NCBI GenBank assembly: GCA_016801845.1
Contig: CM028906.1
Coordinates: forward strand, 11,618,501-11,682,500
DNA length: 64,000 nt
Origin: Polydactylus sextarius
Taxonomy: Eukaryota; Chordata; Actinopteri; Polynemidae
Direction of reading: 5' to 3'
Part shown: piece by piece, positions 51,207-64,000 of the stretch
How the letters are laid out: each line of letters opens with the position of its first letter
How positions within the stretch are numbered: position 1 is the first letter of the stretch
Program-made: the position numbers and the translations under genes
The notes under the pieces: model-generated
Databases searched by the model: none
The model's input: only the letters and a program-made list of their open reading frames with translations
Told to the model about the DNA's origin: nothing

Positions 51207-52654
51207 CTGCAGAAAAAAGCACACACAGGGATGTGCTGTGCAGAACTTATGCCATTAGGGAAAGCAAATGCACTGATAAAGCCTCCAAATTCTCTGCTTT
51301 ATAATTAGTCTGCCTACTGTTGCTCTATTACCATTATTACTACAGTGGTAGCTGTCACTCTGACTCAAACTTCTTTCATTAGTGCATATTATTTTTGCTG
51401 CTGTCTGCTTCGTCAATACAAACACACAAAAAACCTTCACATTTTAATCAACATCTCATTTTCATGTAAAGAAGAATATGACTAATCAGAGACCATGACA
51501 ACCTATTCATAATCAGCTGAATTCATTTATCCCTTTTATTGTTTAACTCTCTTAAAAGACTGTTCTGATCTATAAATATCTCTGTAGAGAGCATAGTAAA
51601 AAAATTAAAGCGACAAAACAAAAACAAAAAGGCAGCTAACATCGAAGTTAAAGAAAAAATCAGACACTCATCTCATCTTTTTATAGAAGTGAGGTTAATT
51701 TTTTCAGACACGTTACATCACAGCTCACATCAAAATAAAAGCTTTGGTAACTTCCTTATCTGATTTAAAAACTGGCACCAGCTTCAGTACAAATACTCTG
51801 GTGGTTAACAGCACACTGTATAATTGCCAGTGTTTCAGCATACAGTTCTAACCATTAGTAGTAAGTGGAAACACTACACATGTCTAATGAATTTACTTTT
51901 TTCACATCTGTGGAAACTAATTTTATATTCTGACAAAATATGACCTATAGGGAAGATGTTTATGTGTCTAAATATTTGTGAGATATTAACAGTTTTAAAT
52001 GAGCAATGATGACTTTTGACAAAAATCAGATTTAGAACATTAAAAAATGATTAGAATTTTTTTGTATTCTCATCTTGTATCTCTTAATTTTGTTCTGATA
52101 GTTTAACAAAACCATCAAAGACCAAGAGAACAAACATGCCATTAATTCCAACTTGGTAAACACAACACCACCTGTTCATTAATAGCTGTGCTTTAATTAT
52201 ATTCAATCAAAAACATAGTCAGCACTTCCTTAGTAGTATATAATGCTACTAAATCTAATCCATCTTTAGGCAAAAAATAATTACAAAGAATTTCCAGTTC
52301 CCCAAGAGTAAAAAGAAGTCACTTGGTTTGATGTGAAGTTATTGTCAAGTGGAGCAGAGTGATAAAATATCACACACTGGGTGATGTTAAATTGCCGGGT
52401 TCGACTAGGGATGTTTCTCTGGATATACAAAGACCCTGGAACTGCTGATGGAGTGAGTGGTTTACAATTACCCAACCGATAATATGTACTATCAAATTAT
52501 CACAATAAAAGAATACAACTGGCCTCACTTGTGGGTGGAAGCATATTTTCAATGCTACAAAAGAGAAAAAAATCAGCATTGACAATAGGTGCATGTGTTG
52601 TGTTATGTACACCACACTCCACAGTAGCATCCAATGGGTTGATGTTGCCACATT

Positions 52655-52890
52655 TACAGGTAGAGCAAGCTGTCCGTGTAAGCTGTTGTTAGGTTGGCGG
52701 TTCGATTCTGTATTCCATCATTCTGTGTGTTCAAGTGTCCTTAGATAAGATAAAGAGCTAACCCTGTCCCCAATGGCTGTTCAATCAGACTGTGAATAGG
52801 CATATCACACAGAGGCGCTGTCTGAGTTTGTGAATGTGACTCATGGTTTTAAGTAGTTATGAAGTGCTATTCATAACTACTTAAGTGCTT
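52655..52890 (+). mobile_element. tRNA-derived SINE, diverged copy
   Basis: The head contains a box-B-like 'ggcggttcgattctg' (about 52697). The body carries 'gttcaagtgtccttagataa' and 'ccaatggctgttcaatcaga', corresponding to the same blocks in the copy at 30125-30378. The tail 'tttgtgaatgtgactcatgg' leads into 'aagtagttatgaagtgctat', where the usual 'aaagcgctttgag...agcgctat' region has been altered into a strong hairpin. An old copy with insertions. Confidence 0.55.
52849..52884. repeat. 15-bp perfect hairpin within the SINE tail
   Basis: Arms TTAAGTAGTTATGAA and its exact reverse complement TTCATAACTACTTAA, separated by 6 bases (gtgcta). Confidence 0.8.
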
Positions 52891-54409
52891 TCTTCAGGAC
52901 AACAATCTGATATTATATCCCGATTATTTCTAATATTCTATTGAAAAATGTTCAGTTCCTGTTGCTGACAAAGACAAATGCTTTGGTTATGTAATATCTG
53001 ATTCATGGTTAAACTCTTGTATAAAGTTTGGAGAAACACTGTTCGTGCTGAGAGTGAGCAGCTGAAATGCAGTAAACCTCCAGACAGCAGCTCTGCCTTG
53101 CTGCTTTTGATCTCATGCTGTCACATGTTCGGGTTGGATAAGCTGCTGCACATGTGAATAGATTCACATGTAATTTAGAATAATACCATTGTAATGAGGA
53201 ATAATCCCTGTTATAAAACCGAAATTGTCAGAAAGTCTTGATGCATTCTTGTATTTGCAAGAATAAATGAACAATGCTATTGTGTCACCCGAAATATGTT
53301 CGTTCATGTATTCATGTGACTGCTTTCATCTTCACTTTAGAGCATACGTTCTCTGTCTTTATGTATCTGTCATTGTGAAGCTGACCCTGATGCTGTTTTG
53401 CTATTTCATTAGAAAAAAAAATATAACAAATAAAGGCACAATTTTTGTCACAATGTCAAAACACACACACATTTCAGTGCATATACTGTCAAGCCAAGGT
53501 CACATGGCTGTAATTATTAAGTTTTAGGTTTTAAACTGGCTTTTGAAGGTGCTAATTATCAGAGGGCTTTTATTTTGGAGTGAGTGGTCCTCACTTTTGT
53601 TGGCTTGATTTTCCCCAAAAACAAGGTTGAGACACATCCAGTCCAGCTGTGTCTTAAGCTCAGAGAGAGACTGTAAAGCCCTGAAGCTTTCAGCCTTCGT
53701 TATATCAAAGCCTCTAAAAATAGGATCACTGACTGTCTTTCCTGATATTTAAAAGGGACAAGAAGTATGAGACAGAGGTTATGTGTGAGTCCTTGGAGGT
53801 GAAGTGCTGTAGGCCGTTCTCAGTCAAATGAAGATTACCTTAATTTCACTCAAATTTAATTCACCTGAAATGATCCTGGGTAGAGAATGTCAGAGGAGGA
53901 CCACTGCAATCATTCGTCTCACTCTCACAACTATTATCTCCCTTTGTACTGTACAGTGCTGACAGACAAATTATCAGCTATCATCTTCCCCTAAGAAATA
54001 ATTGTATTAAGTGGACTTGCATGGGGCCAAATGGCTGATATTTGGAGTCGTGAGATGGAATAATTTTAGAATGCCCAGTCTATGATGGATAAAATTGTAA
54101 TTATGTTCATTGTTGACAAAGATGACAGGAATCATTGTTTGTCCTGAATACAAATCTTTAGTTTGAAAAATAATACATTTTTCCTTCTATTTCCCTGGCA
54201 TGGATTCACTTGCATGAAGATGGAAATTCTAAATTAAGCTGTAAATAACTAAGATACTAAATTGTATGTACAAATACAGTAAAACTTTTGATTTAAGTGA
54301 TAAAACTGTATTTTTTTTTTCATTTTCCAGTTCAGCACTGTGTGATTATGCCTGATGCTTATTTGTTACATTAATGATGGTTTGGTGTTAAATGGGCAAA
54401 GCGTCTCAC

Positions 54410-54537
54410 CTTGCTGTTGCTGCGAACATCCAGCCGATGCCAGCGCCTGTCTGCCACGTTCACGTTGCCTGGCAACTGTAGCACCACTGTGCCAGAACCG
54501 TGGTTGATTTTCAAGGTGGGGGTCCCATCTATTAGCT
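54410..54537 (-). CDS. Type III cadherin exon A: middle of laminin G domain 1
   Basis: This is the first exon (in transcript order) that I can place for a neural-cadherin-like, type III classical cadherin. The translation begins after two bases (AG) that finish a split codon, then reads 42 residues: LIDGTPTLKINHGSG, a hydrophobic strand VVLQLPGN, and RRWHRLDVRSNSK. The pattern 'L.DG.P.L....GSG' followed by 'W H.L.V' is the core beta-sandwich signature of laminin G domains in Fat, CELSR and DN-cadherin. On the minus strand the acceptor is ccatctag and the donor is GTGAGA, leaving phase 0. The 5' part of laminin G 1 must come from an exon upstream (higher coordinate) that I did not find below 64000. 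Extracellular, membrane-anchored adhesion protein by family. A Fat or CELSR gene is the alternative, but the later EGF spacing fits type III cadherin better. Confidence 0.85.
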
Positions 54538-57051
54538 CTAGATGGAGAGAGAGAGGGAAGGACAGGGAGGATTGGTGATGGGTGAGATTACTTTCTTTGA
54601 AGTCATTAGGTTTTCAGAAAGACCCAGCTGGGAGAGCTGCTATCAGTAGTTTGATATGAACTCTTTTGATTGTTGACAACAAATATTTTGTGCTGGTGTG
54701 CAAGTGTCTGAGAAAATCTTGAAATCACTGTAAGTATCTGATTCTAAAGATGTAAGAGTTGTATGAAGTACTACATATTATAGAGTTCATCAACACTGTG
54801 GCACAGTCCACATTGCTAATATTGTCTCTATATATTATTGTTAATGAGGATTATTGTTCTGAGCCTGTTGTGATTATGTTTTTTTTCCGTCACATGTCGT
54901 GGCTGTCAACAAGCAACAGACAAAAGTTATTACATTGTATTTTCTGACTTACTCAAATGGGAAATTAAAAGTTAATGAAGTGGTTACGACTGCGCGTGTG
55001 CTCGGCGCCATATGTAGGGAATTATGGAGATGCATGTCTACCAAACAGAGGTGACAATCCATCATTAAGCATGCTGAACTTCAAACATGCAGACACATAA
55101 TACTGAACAGTAAGCATATTATTGTTAGCCGCTGTAGCATAACTACAGTGGCTATTTTGATGTCTTATTTCATGCAACTGTAACCTCGTTTTAGAGACTG
55201 TGTCACAACTGAGACTCATAACTTTCAAATTGTTAATTTCAGGTTGTTTTTTTTTTTGTCCTGGTAGTGTTTGAATACTCTCCTGGCTCGAAAGGACAAA
55301 ACTGTTGTAAAAACTGATGTCAGCTGGTTACCTTGACTAATGTCAACCATAATGCTAGTGTGCTGCAGTCTTTCCTGATATTTAAAATCATGCATTATAT
55401 TGCATGATTCATTATACTGCAATCATCATTATACTGAAAGCTGCTTTGCCATTTCACTGGACCACAACATTTGTGTGTGGCAGGGAGGACAAAAAGTAAA
55501 CTGACGGAGGAGTCTGAGCCAGAGAGAGTGATGTATTTTCACTCAAATGAAGAAAAGTGAAAACCACTTCCACTGTGACTTCAGTGACTTCACAAAAAAT
55601 ATGTTGCAATTATGTTGTTTTGAAAATATGGCTTATGCCAAAACTGTAGTGTGTCTCTGGTGGCTGTATTCAATTAAAAATAATAATAGGCTGTTACAGT
55701 TCATATCCAGTAGCTCAATGTTCCCAATTTTCCCCATTGCCAACGTGAAGCGTTACTCCTACACACCCACTGCCAGAACTGGGGATTCAGTTTTCACTAA
55801 AACATTTGTTCTCATGTTTCATTTTCAGTCGTTTGGCATTTTCCTGGTTGACTCCTAGTCTGGCAAACTGAGATGGTTACAGTACATATGAGAATTATAA
55901 TACAGAACAGTAAAACCAGAGACCAAACTTCAGTGTTAAACTCAGCAACTTCTGCTTTCTGGAATTCATCTCTATTCATAAAAGAATGAAATGAATCTTG
56001 ATTGTAAATGGCTGCACTGCATTAGAAGCTGTTGTAAAATATTTTATAAATACACACCTGAGCGCAATACAGCAGTTTTACTGTGCCAAACAAATTGTTT
56101 CAAAACACCAGATATGTTGTGAATATTGCAAAGCATAACTGTACAAAAACTCAGTGATACTGGCCTAGAGGCAAGAGAGATCATTTCAGTGAGGGGGGCA
56201 TAAATGTGAATCATTCCCACTGTCTTACCAGTGCCCAAACAACGAAAGGAAATACTGCGGCAAAATCCTTGCTTCTGGCACCACGCAATTAAAACACAAC
56301 TGTCCAGAGCCAAACACCCTTTTACCAGCAAAGAGGAGCGCTACCATAATTGAACACCACTTCTAAACACTGCAAAATAAATGGCGATAACCACATAAAT
56401 GTTAATAATTCGCTCTGCGTGGTGCCTAACGACGCCCTTCAGCTGTTCCAGAATCACTGTAAACTGCGACCTCTTGGGGTTTAACTGCTTTAGTTTGAGT
56501 CAGTAGGAGTTGGAAGTTAAAAGACGCTGACAAAACTCAAATTCTCCTCTTACTGCTTCTCAATCTGCTGTGTGTCTGACTTCAGCTCAGCTTTCGTCAT
56601 CCTTCTTTCTGCATCTCTGGCAAAGTCAGTGTCTATCATCACTCTTTCATCTCCTGCCTCTCTTTTACCTCCCACCTTGCTTTCACTCTTTCATGAAGTT
56701 TTTCACTGTAACTGACATTTTTACATTGTGCTGCTGTCAAATAATTCGCAAACGCTTTCTACTGACATCTTGCTTTTAACTGTGCCTTTGTGAAATCAGT
56801 GTTTTCTTTCACCTGTACTTATGACGTTTATCGAGATGTGCTAATTCTCAACATTTGTTCGCAATAACATCATCACCACCTCCTCAAATGATTTCATGTG
56901 ATAGATCGTATGGCATCTTAACCTTGAGCTAGAAAGAAATTAGGTGTTGTTGAGTACATGAGATGCTGCTCTTCCCTAATTGCCTTGTCAAAACTGTGAT
57001 GTGCCTTTGTGATGAGTGGCCCATATTTCATTACGCTGCTTCTCATATAAC

Positions 57052-57069
57052 TAAAAAAAAAAAAAAAAA
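57052..57069. repeat. Poly-A run
   Basis: About 18 A. No element was recognised beside it. Confidence 0.8.
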
Positions 57070-59737
57070 CAATGCCCTGGCAGTGTGATTTTAAGCCACA
57101 GCGAGTGCATGTTTGTTGTTAGTCTCTCTCTTTGCCCCCCAGCTTCTCTTCAATTACTTGCAAGTTGAGCAAGATGAGTTCCTGCTGCACTCCAGGAATG
57201 TTCCAATTAATTTTAATATATTGGCAGGGGCCACACGATTGACCAGAAATAACTCGGTGAATTCAATATATCAGTTTAATCCGAAATCTCTCTCCTTTGT
57301 TTAACTTACCCATTGTCGTGTTAAAGGCTTTATCCTGCTTGCTTCTTTCAGTTATTCACGTCTCCCATTTAGTGTCCCACTTGGGACCCCTCACCTCCTT
57401 TCATCTTTATCTAACTCATCTCAGTCTTTCAATTTTCATTTGTCACATTGTCCTCTCCTCTTCCTCAAGAGAATTATCCGCTGCACCTCAGTGTATGTTA
57501 ACACTATCGCCCCCAACTCTTTTTCCTTCCACACTGGGGCAACCAGATATGACAGAACTAGCAGTACACTCAAAGCTACAAAGGACACCTGCATAAGCTT
57601 GATAAAAAAAGACCTTTTCGTCAGACGTGCAGACTTGTACACATAAATGTGTGTATATTGACACGTATAGCAGGCATGTGTGCTCCCACTGTGCTCTTGC
57701 ACACTCATACAGACAGACAGACATTCAAAAACAGTTAAAAAGGTGAATTGCCTGGCGTGACTAAGGAGCCTTCTTGTCAAGATTGACGTGACATTATCCC
57801 AGGAGATGAAGACAGACTTCAGTGGCCTCAAAAGAGGAACACAGGGGAGCAGTGTGGCAGCAAGAACAGAGACTGAGAAGCAATGGGGGAGCAAAGAGAA
57901 GTAAAGTCAAAAGGAGGGAATGTGGGGACGCTGGGAGGAGAGAAAAAAGAAGTGAAAAAAGTAAGGATGGAAGTGAACAATAAAAAAGAGTGAAGAATTC
58001 AAGAGAAAAGATTATGAAGGATTGTGATTTTTTACAAAGTGTTGGTGACAGGTGAGATGATGGACAGTGAGCGAAATGACTGAGAAATGATCAGTGGAAG
58101 CAAAATGAGAGAAAATCAGAAGGTGACAATTATAATACAAGAACTGGATTAGTTAAAGAGAGGACAAATAGAGAGCAGAATCAGAATTAGGGATGTACTC
58201 CAGCATATTAACTTCATCAAATGAGTGTTAATCAGGTCCTTGAGTTGCTTGATAATTTAATTTTTTACTTTGTTTTGGTTAATGAGCTAAACAGCCTTGC
58301 AGCAATTAAAACGGTGTAAGTTCAAATGTTTTTTTGGGTTCAAACAAAGATTGTTATGAGCCAGAATTATTCATCAATGATGATTCTCAAAACCTGAAAT
58401 GAAACCGGGACACAGACTCTTACCAAGCACCGTCTCTGACTAATTTTCAGAAATGACGACTTGAGGGACTGAAAAACAAACAGGTCGTGTCTGTTGATTA
58501 TAATGAGGTAAACATCAGTGACCTGTTTTGTCATGAATTACGCCAGCAACTACATTAAATGAATAGGTCACATACAATACTATTATTTATACTATGTCCA
58601 AGAAGCATGGTAGAACGTCTCATCATCAGGGAACTGATCTATTAGTTCAGAATCAGTTGTGATATTGAGTTCATTAAGTATAGAGATTTTACACCCCAGT
58701 TGAGACAACACTTTCTTACTTCACTGAAGAATATATATATGATTGAAAAAGCTGGTGCCTGCAGATAAGAGATAAAGTACACATCAACAATTAGTTAATG
58801 AGGATGACAAGTCTATAAATTGCTTTTTAGAAAATATCAAAATTATATTGTTTTTTTTGTTTTCTTAGGAAAAGCAGCAAATACTGCAGCCTATACTCAA
58901 AGTAAAGTAGCAACTAACAGACACTTATCAACATTATGTTCTTAATAAAAGATTAAGCTCAACAAATAAACTGCAGAATCCACCAATATCATTGAAGGAA
59001 ACTGAGTAATGGAAGGAAACCTAAATATATCTATAGTTGATCCCTGTTGCCCAAAAGCTAAAAAACAGGACACACATCTAAAACGATGGATTTCTAGATC
59101 ATTAATGATTGGCAAAGTTACATTGAACTATGGAGTGAAAACAATCCAAAATCTAGCAATACAAATCCCCAAGGCTTAAAACCATATCAAAGCATGCAGA
59201 TTATTGCCCCTTTGGCTGCATACCAATTGCTCAAGTTCTCTGATGATGCTGCAACAAAGTTAAATGGAAGTGAACAGAATGAAAAAGCTCCACAGACAAA
59301 AACAAACAGCAATGGATAAAGAAAAGTATGGAAGACACTCATTGGAAAGGTTTGCTATAAATGCAACAGTCAGCCAAAGCTAATGGCTACAGCTTCATGG
59401 GGGGCAGCATGACTTTAAAATGCTCCAGGTCTACTAGGGTTAGGACAAGACTTTGCTCTTAAAGGGCTTGTACACGTGACCAGGCTTCTTTTCTACTATA
59501 CATAAGTAATTCATTGCTTCCTGCTCTTAGATCAAGGGAGGGAGAGTGTGTGTGTGCACGCATGTGTGTGTAAATGCATATGCTTTGTGTGCACGTAGAG
59601 CCCCGACTCCCACAGAGACAGGGCTCTTAAATATAAAAAATGTCCTCTTCTGATGGCCTGGGGATACACAGGAGTCAAACCGTGAGCATATGGACTGCAT
59701 AAACAGCATTGCAAATCATACTGCTACACACATATAG

Positions 59738-59863
<126 letters not shown>

Positions 59864-62570
59864 AGAAGCAGTCACATATACACTAATGCCCAGAGAAGTC
59901 AAGCCTGTGTACAAATCAGCAGGTGATGCAGCAAGTGCAGAGCAGAGAGCTTCTTGTATAAACGATCTGTCAGCTAGCTGGCCAGCCCTCCAGCCAGCAC
60001 ATATTGGATCTCCACATCCAGCAGCAGTTCCTATTTGAAAGCTATTGCAGAGCTAAACTGGGGGGTACTACTACAAAACGGCTCTGTGGAAAATGAACAG
60101 GAAGCCAAAGTGAAACTGAGTGTGTTTATGTGCGCTGTTGCTCCCTAGATCCCATTTTTTTTCCATTTATGGTTTTATACATCGCTCAAAGCTCTTTTCT
60201 CATGAGCATCCACCTATATAAAGATTATATAAAACGTGTCACTTTAGCATCAAGGATAGAGTTAAAAACAAACACATATGCCTGCCACTCCTTATCTTAC
60301 TGCCTGCCAGCAAACTTTCCCCCCTTTCTGCAAGGGTGTTGTAATTACACAAATTTAATTTGTCTTGTTAATTTGTCTATTGATTGGACAAGCCCCTGGC
60401 TGGTAGTCCTCACATGCATGTGTGTCTGTGTGTGCATGCATATATGTGTGTGAAAGAGGGACAGAGTGGTGTTGTGGTCTACAGCTTGTAGCCATGTTTG
60501 TCATTATTGAGTACAGTGAACAAAAGTCATTACTGTGACAATCAATCTAGGACAACTAAGGTCCAAGTATGACAAAGATGCTCAGACCAGGCTGCTTTTT
60601 TTTTACTGATACATTTAGTTTATACAAAAAGTTCTTAAAAATACATTACTTTGTGACAAATATGTACATTTATCACAGATGATTTGCGTAAGGTAAAAAA
60701 ACTGATGTCACTGTGAAGCTAATCAATGCAGCTCATTAGTTTAGCATAGCTAAGACAGAAATCATAAACATAGAGCTAAGAAAAGGTATGAAAAATAGCA
60801 GCATGTATCATACTCACTAATTAACATGTTACATCACATTGCAATTTATTTATTCTGGTAAATTGTGCTTTTTTTTTTTTACTAAAGGTTATGTGTTTGA
60901 CAATTTCTTGGCTGATGATATTCCTCACTACTGCTGGCAGTCCTTTGGTTGCCAGGCAACCTAGAAGTGATGACAAGCCTCCAGAAAACCGTTGCACCTG
61001 CCAAGAAATTGTCCAGCAAACAAGCATATTTCCTCAAAATTATTCCTTTAAGGTGGCCTGATTATGAAATGAATGGAAAAATACACAAGAATAGCTTGGA
61101 GAAAGGTGAGACTTCAACATCAACTAAAAACATTTCACACTCAAACAGAAGCAGACACCACTTTTCCTTAGTGATCATTTCGGTATTTGTAAATGTCAAA
61201 CTCGTGTAACAAGTTATTATCACTTGGACACAATTAATAATCTTATTTCTATTCAGACAAATCATGTGATTAATCTGACATCTGACTAGACGGTGATGAT
61301 TTTTCTTCAGTGCAATAACTCTAACTGATTTAAATAGAGGTATGAATACCAACTGTAAATACATAAATAACCAGTGGAAAAACACCCACAGGGTCGGTGA
61401 CAGGCGCTTGTGACAATGTCAAAGTGTATGTCAGCCAGGTGGGTGGTGGGGCAGCTAGGACACAGACTTGCCTGTCAAAAATGGAAGTAAGACGCGTTTG
61501 ATTGGAAACTTTTGGGTCACAAATAAACTCGAAGAGAAAGTGATGCATATTAAATGTTATCCAACACAAGCTGGACAACAGACACATGTTAATAACAGAG
61601 GTCTCAATTTTCATCTTTCCAGCTCTGCAGCAAGGCTTTTATGGACACATAAAAAAATAAAAATACATCAAATATATCACCTCCTCTGGTTACACACTGA
61701 CAATCATTCACATATTTGATATCACTGGTGTGAGCCTTGTGGTAGAGAAGCAGCTTTATCCAAACAACTGAATATTCATTGGGAATTCCAAGCGCATGCT
61801 TGTGTTGTTATTAGCTCTAAATGCCTATTAGCTATTCTTAAGTACTAGAAGTTGAAATTAGAAATTAGTATACAAATATAGTTTGCCATGAGGGTTGGCT
61901 GCATATTTGGATTTTGTTATACCATTTTCTTAGCAACAGATGTCTATACAGCAATCAAAATCAAAATAACAGTTTCTGAAACAAGTCTTGATGATTATTT
62001 ATAATCAGGTTAGTTTGTGGCCTAGGTTGGAAGCAACTCTCAGTCTTACTTGTGAACAAAATAAATGTACAATTTTGTTCATTAAATTAAAATATTGTTC
62101 TTGAACTGTAAATTTTGCACTGGAAATATAGATAAAGTCTGTGCATGAGAGTCAGAACGTGTGACAAGAGCTGTGACCACAAAGATGGCTACCCTAAGCT
62201 CATGCTGCCTTCATTCAAACTGATAAACAACATTTTCAAGCTGATGGAAATAAACTGACATAAGGCAACATTATCTTACCTAAAGAATATAGGGTTAGGT
62301 ATGACTATTTTTGTGCCCTTTACACATACGTGTTATAACCATGTTATCTCCTCTTCCCCCAGCAGCTAAAGATTGGATATCATCCACAGCCATGTTACCA
62401 ATGCGTGTGTGTGCCTGTGTGACTGTGTGTTAACGTCTTACACCGTCTCTGGCCTACATAGTAGGGCTGGCTTGGTGCAGCTGCCCTGCGGCAGGATAAA
62501 GGGCGGATGAGTGGGCGGCTTTGGAACAGCAAACCGGCATCTCGATAAGAAGCAAAAGGTCTGTGTGAGG

Positions 62571-62572
<2 letters not shown>

Positions 62573-62623
<51 letters not shown>
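62573..62623. repeat. (GT)n microsatellite
   Basis: About 25 GT units followed by GCGCGC and further short GT runs. A separate CA run of about 11 units lies 125 bp away at 62747-62769. Confidence 0.95.
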
Positions 62624-62631
<8 letters not shown>

Positions 62632-62738
62632 TGTGTGGACGTGTGTGTGAGACAGAGACACACAGTGGGGAATATGATAAGGCTCAATGGGCAACATCTC
62701 TTAACAAGGCTTAATAACATGGTGAACTTTGTGTCACA

Positions 62739-62746
<8 letters not shown>

Positions 62747-62769
<23 letters not shown>
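62747..62769. repeat. (CA)n microsatellite
   Basis: About 11 CA units, inverted relative to the GT array at 62573-62623. Confidence 0.9.
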
Positions 62770-64000
62770 GATAAGTTTAAAGTAAAAATGATGGAGGTAT
62801 ATTAGTGCACTCTCATGTGCCACTGGACATTCTTATATAAAGAAACCTAATCAGTTTGTGCAATAGTCTCCTTTGCAGCCATCTAATATTTCTTTTGTCT
62901 TCCAAAGGCTTTGTTTCCTCAAATCCATATTTCAACACTCCTCTCCCTTTACTCCCCAGCTACCTCCGTATCCTCATACTATTATTGTAAAACCATTTTA
63001 AACTACACTGTTAACTTGAAGTCATAATATGGACAGAGTGCATCAACTCTCACATTATTAGGTTTGCTTGTGTTTGTGATACAGTCGAGATGAAACTTTC
63101 AGGATTCACTTCATACTGTGCTTGATTTGGGAATGAAACCCCATTTTTTTCCTTGATTTCTCATGTAAATAAGCGCCACTCCACTTTGAGTGTCAGTGTG
63201 AGCTGTGGCTTCTTGAAGCTTTGTTTGTTAGGTTGCCATTGCAGTATATTTCCTGTTCCACTGTGCCCTGTGAATTTCATTTAATCAAAAAGTTGGAGTT
63301 TTTGTTATTCCAGAAACACAAGGTTCAGCTTCTGGTCAGGGAATCCAACTCGCTGTCACCTTAACAACATGTTTTTATTACTTTGTTCTTTGTATTATTT
63401 ATTCACTGTTATTGTGGATCACTGTTTTATCTTAAAATCTAATAAGCATGCAGACACTATCAACTTCTGTTTTGTTATACTTCTGGTAACATATGCCCTT
63501 TATGTGCCCTGCAACTGAATGCAATTTAATCAGCTCTATAGTGCACGAGAACTGTGAGGGTGACTGACAGCACTTCCTTTCATTTTCATGTCTCAGCTCA
63601 TTTTAAACTGTTCAGTACACTATCCTTCTCTTTTAAAATTCTTTTTTTAAATCCTACCTGAGCCTTGTATAATGAGAGAGGTATGTAGTTTGTAATACAG
63701 GCAGGTTACTTTTATATTTTGTGCTTTCACTCTCCATTCAGTGTTGAATGGATGTGGCTGGTGAATATTTTTTGGTTTTTTTTGCTTTTTTATATATATA
63801 TTTGTTTATTAAATGACTTTGTGCATTAGTTGCTCTAACAAAGAAGTCCTTAGTGTGTGTGTAATGTACGTGATGTAACAGCTGTGCAAATCAACCAGAA
63901 AACCTGCTTTACCTTGCCTAAAGGAGACTGTGGCTGTTGTTTTGAAAATGTTTGTGCTATGTTGGTCCTGAGGGATAATTCATGTTAAATCAAACTGAAT

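Larger units (their letters stand above)
51207..54409 (-). other. Intron A-B (3.2 kb)
   Basis: Inferred from flanking splice sites. It contains a SINE-like copy (52655-52890) whose 3' end forms a 15-bp hairpin (52849-52884). The remainder is AT-rich and unremarkable. Confidence 0.8.

Noticed and set aside
56044..56331. Minus-strand open frame with a Cys-rich stretch (QGFCRSISFRCLGTG) followed by GTAAGA
   Set aside because: The cysteine spacing fits neither EGF nor laminin G, and it is probably chance.
57436..57894. 152-codon minus-strand open frame, one of the longest in the window
   Set aside because: No recognisable domain; it lies over pyrimidine- and purine-rich low-complexity sequence in the upstream intron.
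62441..62500. A GC-richer minus-strand stretch with an AG (ctgccgcag) and a downstream GTGTAAG, encoding AAPSQPYYVGQR, as a possible upstream cadherin exon
   Set aside because: Its possible ends do not give phase 1, or create a stop when joined to exon A, and the peptide does not look like the start of a laminin G domain.

Overview
This window looks like chromosomal DNA from a ray-finned (teleost) fish. It is AT-rich and has long introns, many dinucleotide and tetranucleotide microsatellites, and a set of decayed transposons typical of teleost genomes: several Tc1/mariner families, LINE fragments, a Penelope-like fragment, tRNA-derived SINEs and a palindromic hAT-like MITE. I see no bacterial, phage or viral gene. 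No tRNA or rRNA gene was recognised.

One protein-coding gene is supported. It lies on the minus strand and runs through most of the window, entering from beyond position 64000. Eight internal exons were placed (54537-54410, 51206-51079, 50080-49957, 44238-44058, 40870-40704, 29240-28976, 19471-19291, 12867-12623). Every junction has GT-AG splice sites and the reading phase is conserved across all seven joins. Together they give 1419 nt of open reading frame: the second part of a laminin G domain, an EGF repeat, a second complete laminin G domain, two more EGF repeats and a single transmembrane helix. This is the membrane-proximal architecture of type III classical cadherins (Drosophila DN-cadherin, chick Hz-cadherin, and the genes named 'neural-cadherin-like' in fish). 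The ectodomain cadherin repeats and the start of laminin G 1 must lie above 64000. The cytoplasmic catenin-binding tail was not found in the 12.6 kb below the transmembrane exon, so it is either beyond position 1 or in exons I could not recognise.

Layout from low to high coordinates: 1-12622 is the intron after the transmembrane exon, or 3' sequence, with LINE and Penelope-like debris, a 300-bp (ATCC)n array and one Tc1 relic. 12623-54537 holds the eight exons and seven introns. The introns carry a Tc1 relic at 16 kb, a LINE copy at 24.6-26.2 kb, a nearly complete Tc1-like element with DD36E catalytic spacing at 26.9-28.1 kb, a SINE at 30 kb, an internally deleted Tc1 relic at 33.5-34.4 kb, a 202-bp palindromic MITE at 39.8-40.0 kb, a LINE C-terminal fragment at 43 kb and a Tc1 terminus at 45.5 kb. 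54538-64000 is upstream intron with long CA/GT arrays.

I did not find a convincing undescribed system. The most checkable points are the reconstructed cadherin tail, the missing cytoplasmic exons, the DD36E-type element with a lost catalytic Asp, and several perfect hairpins.
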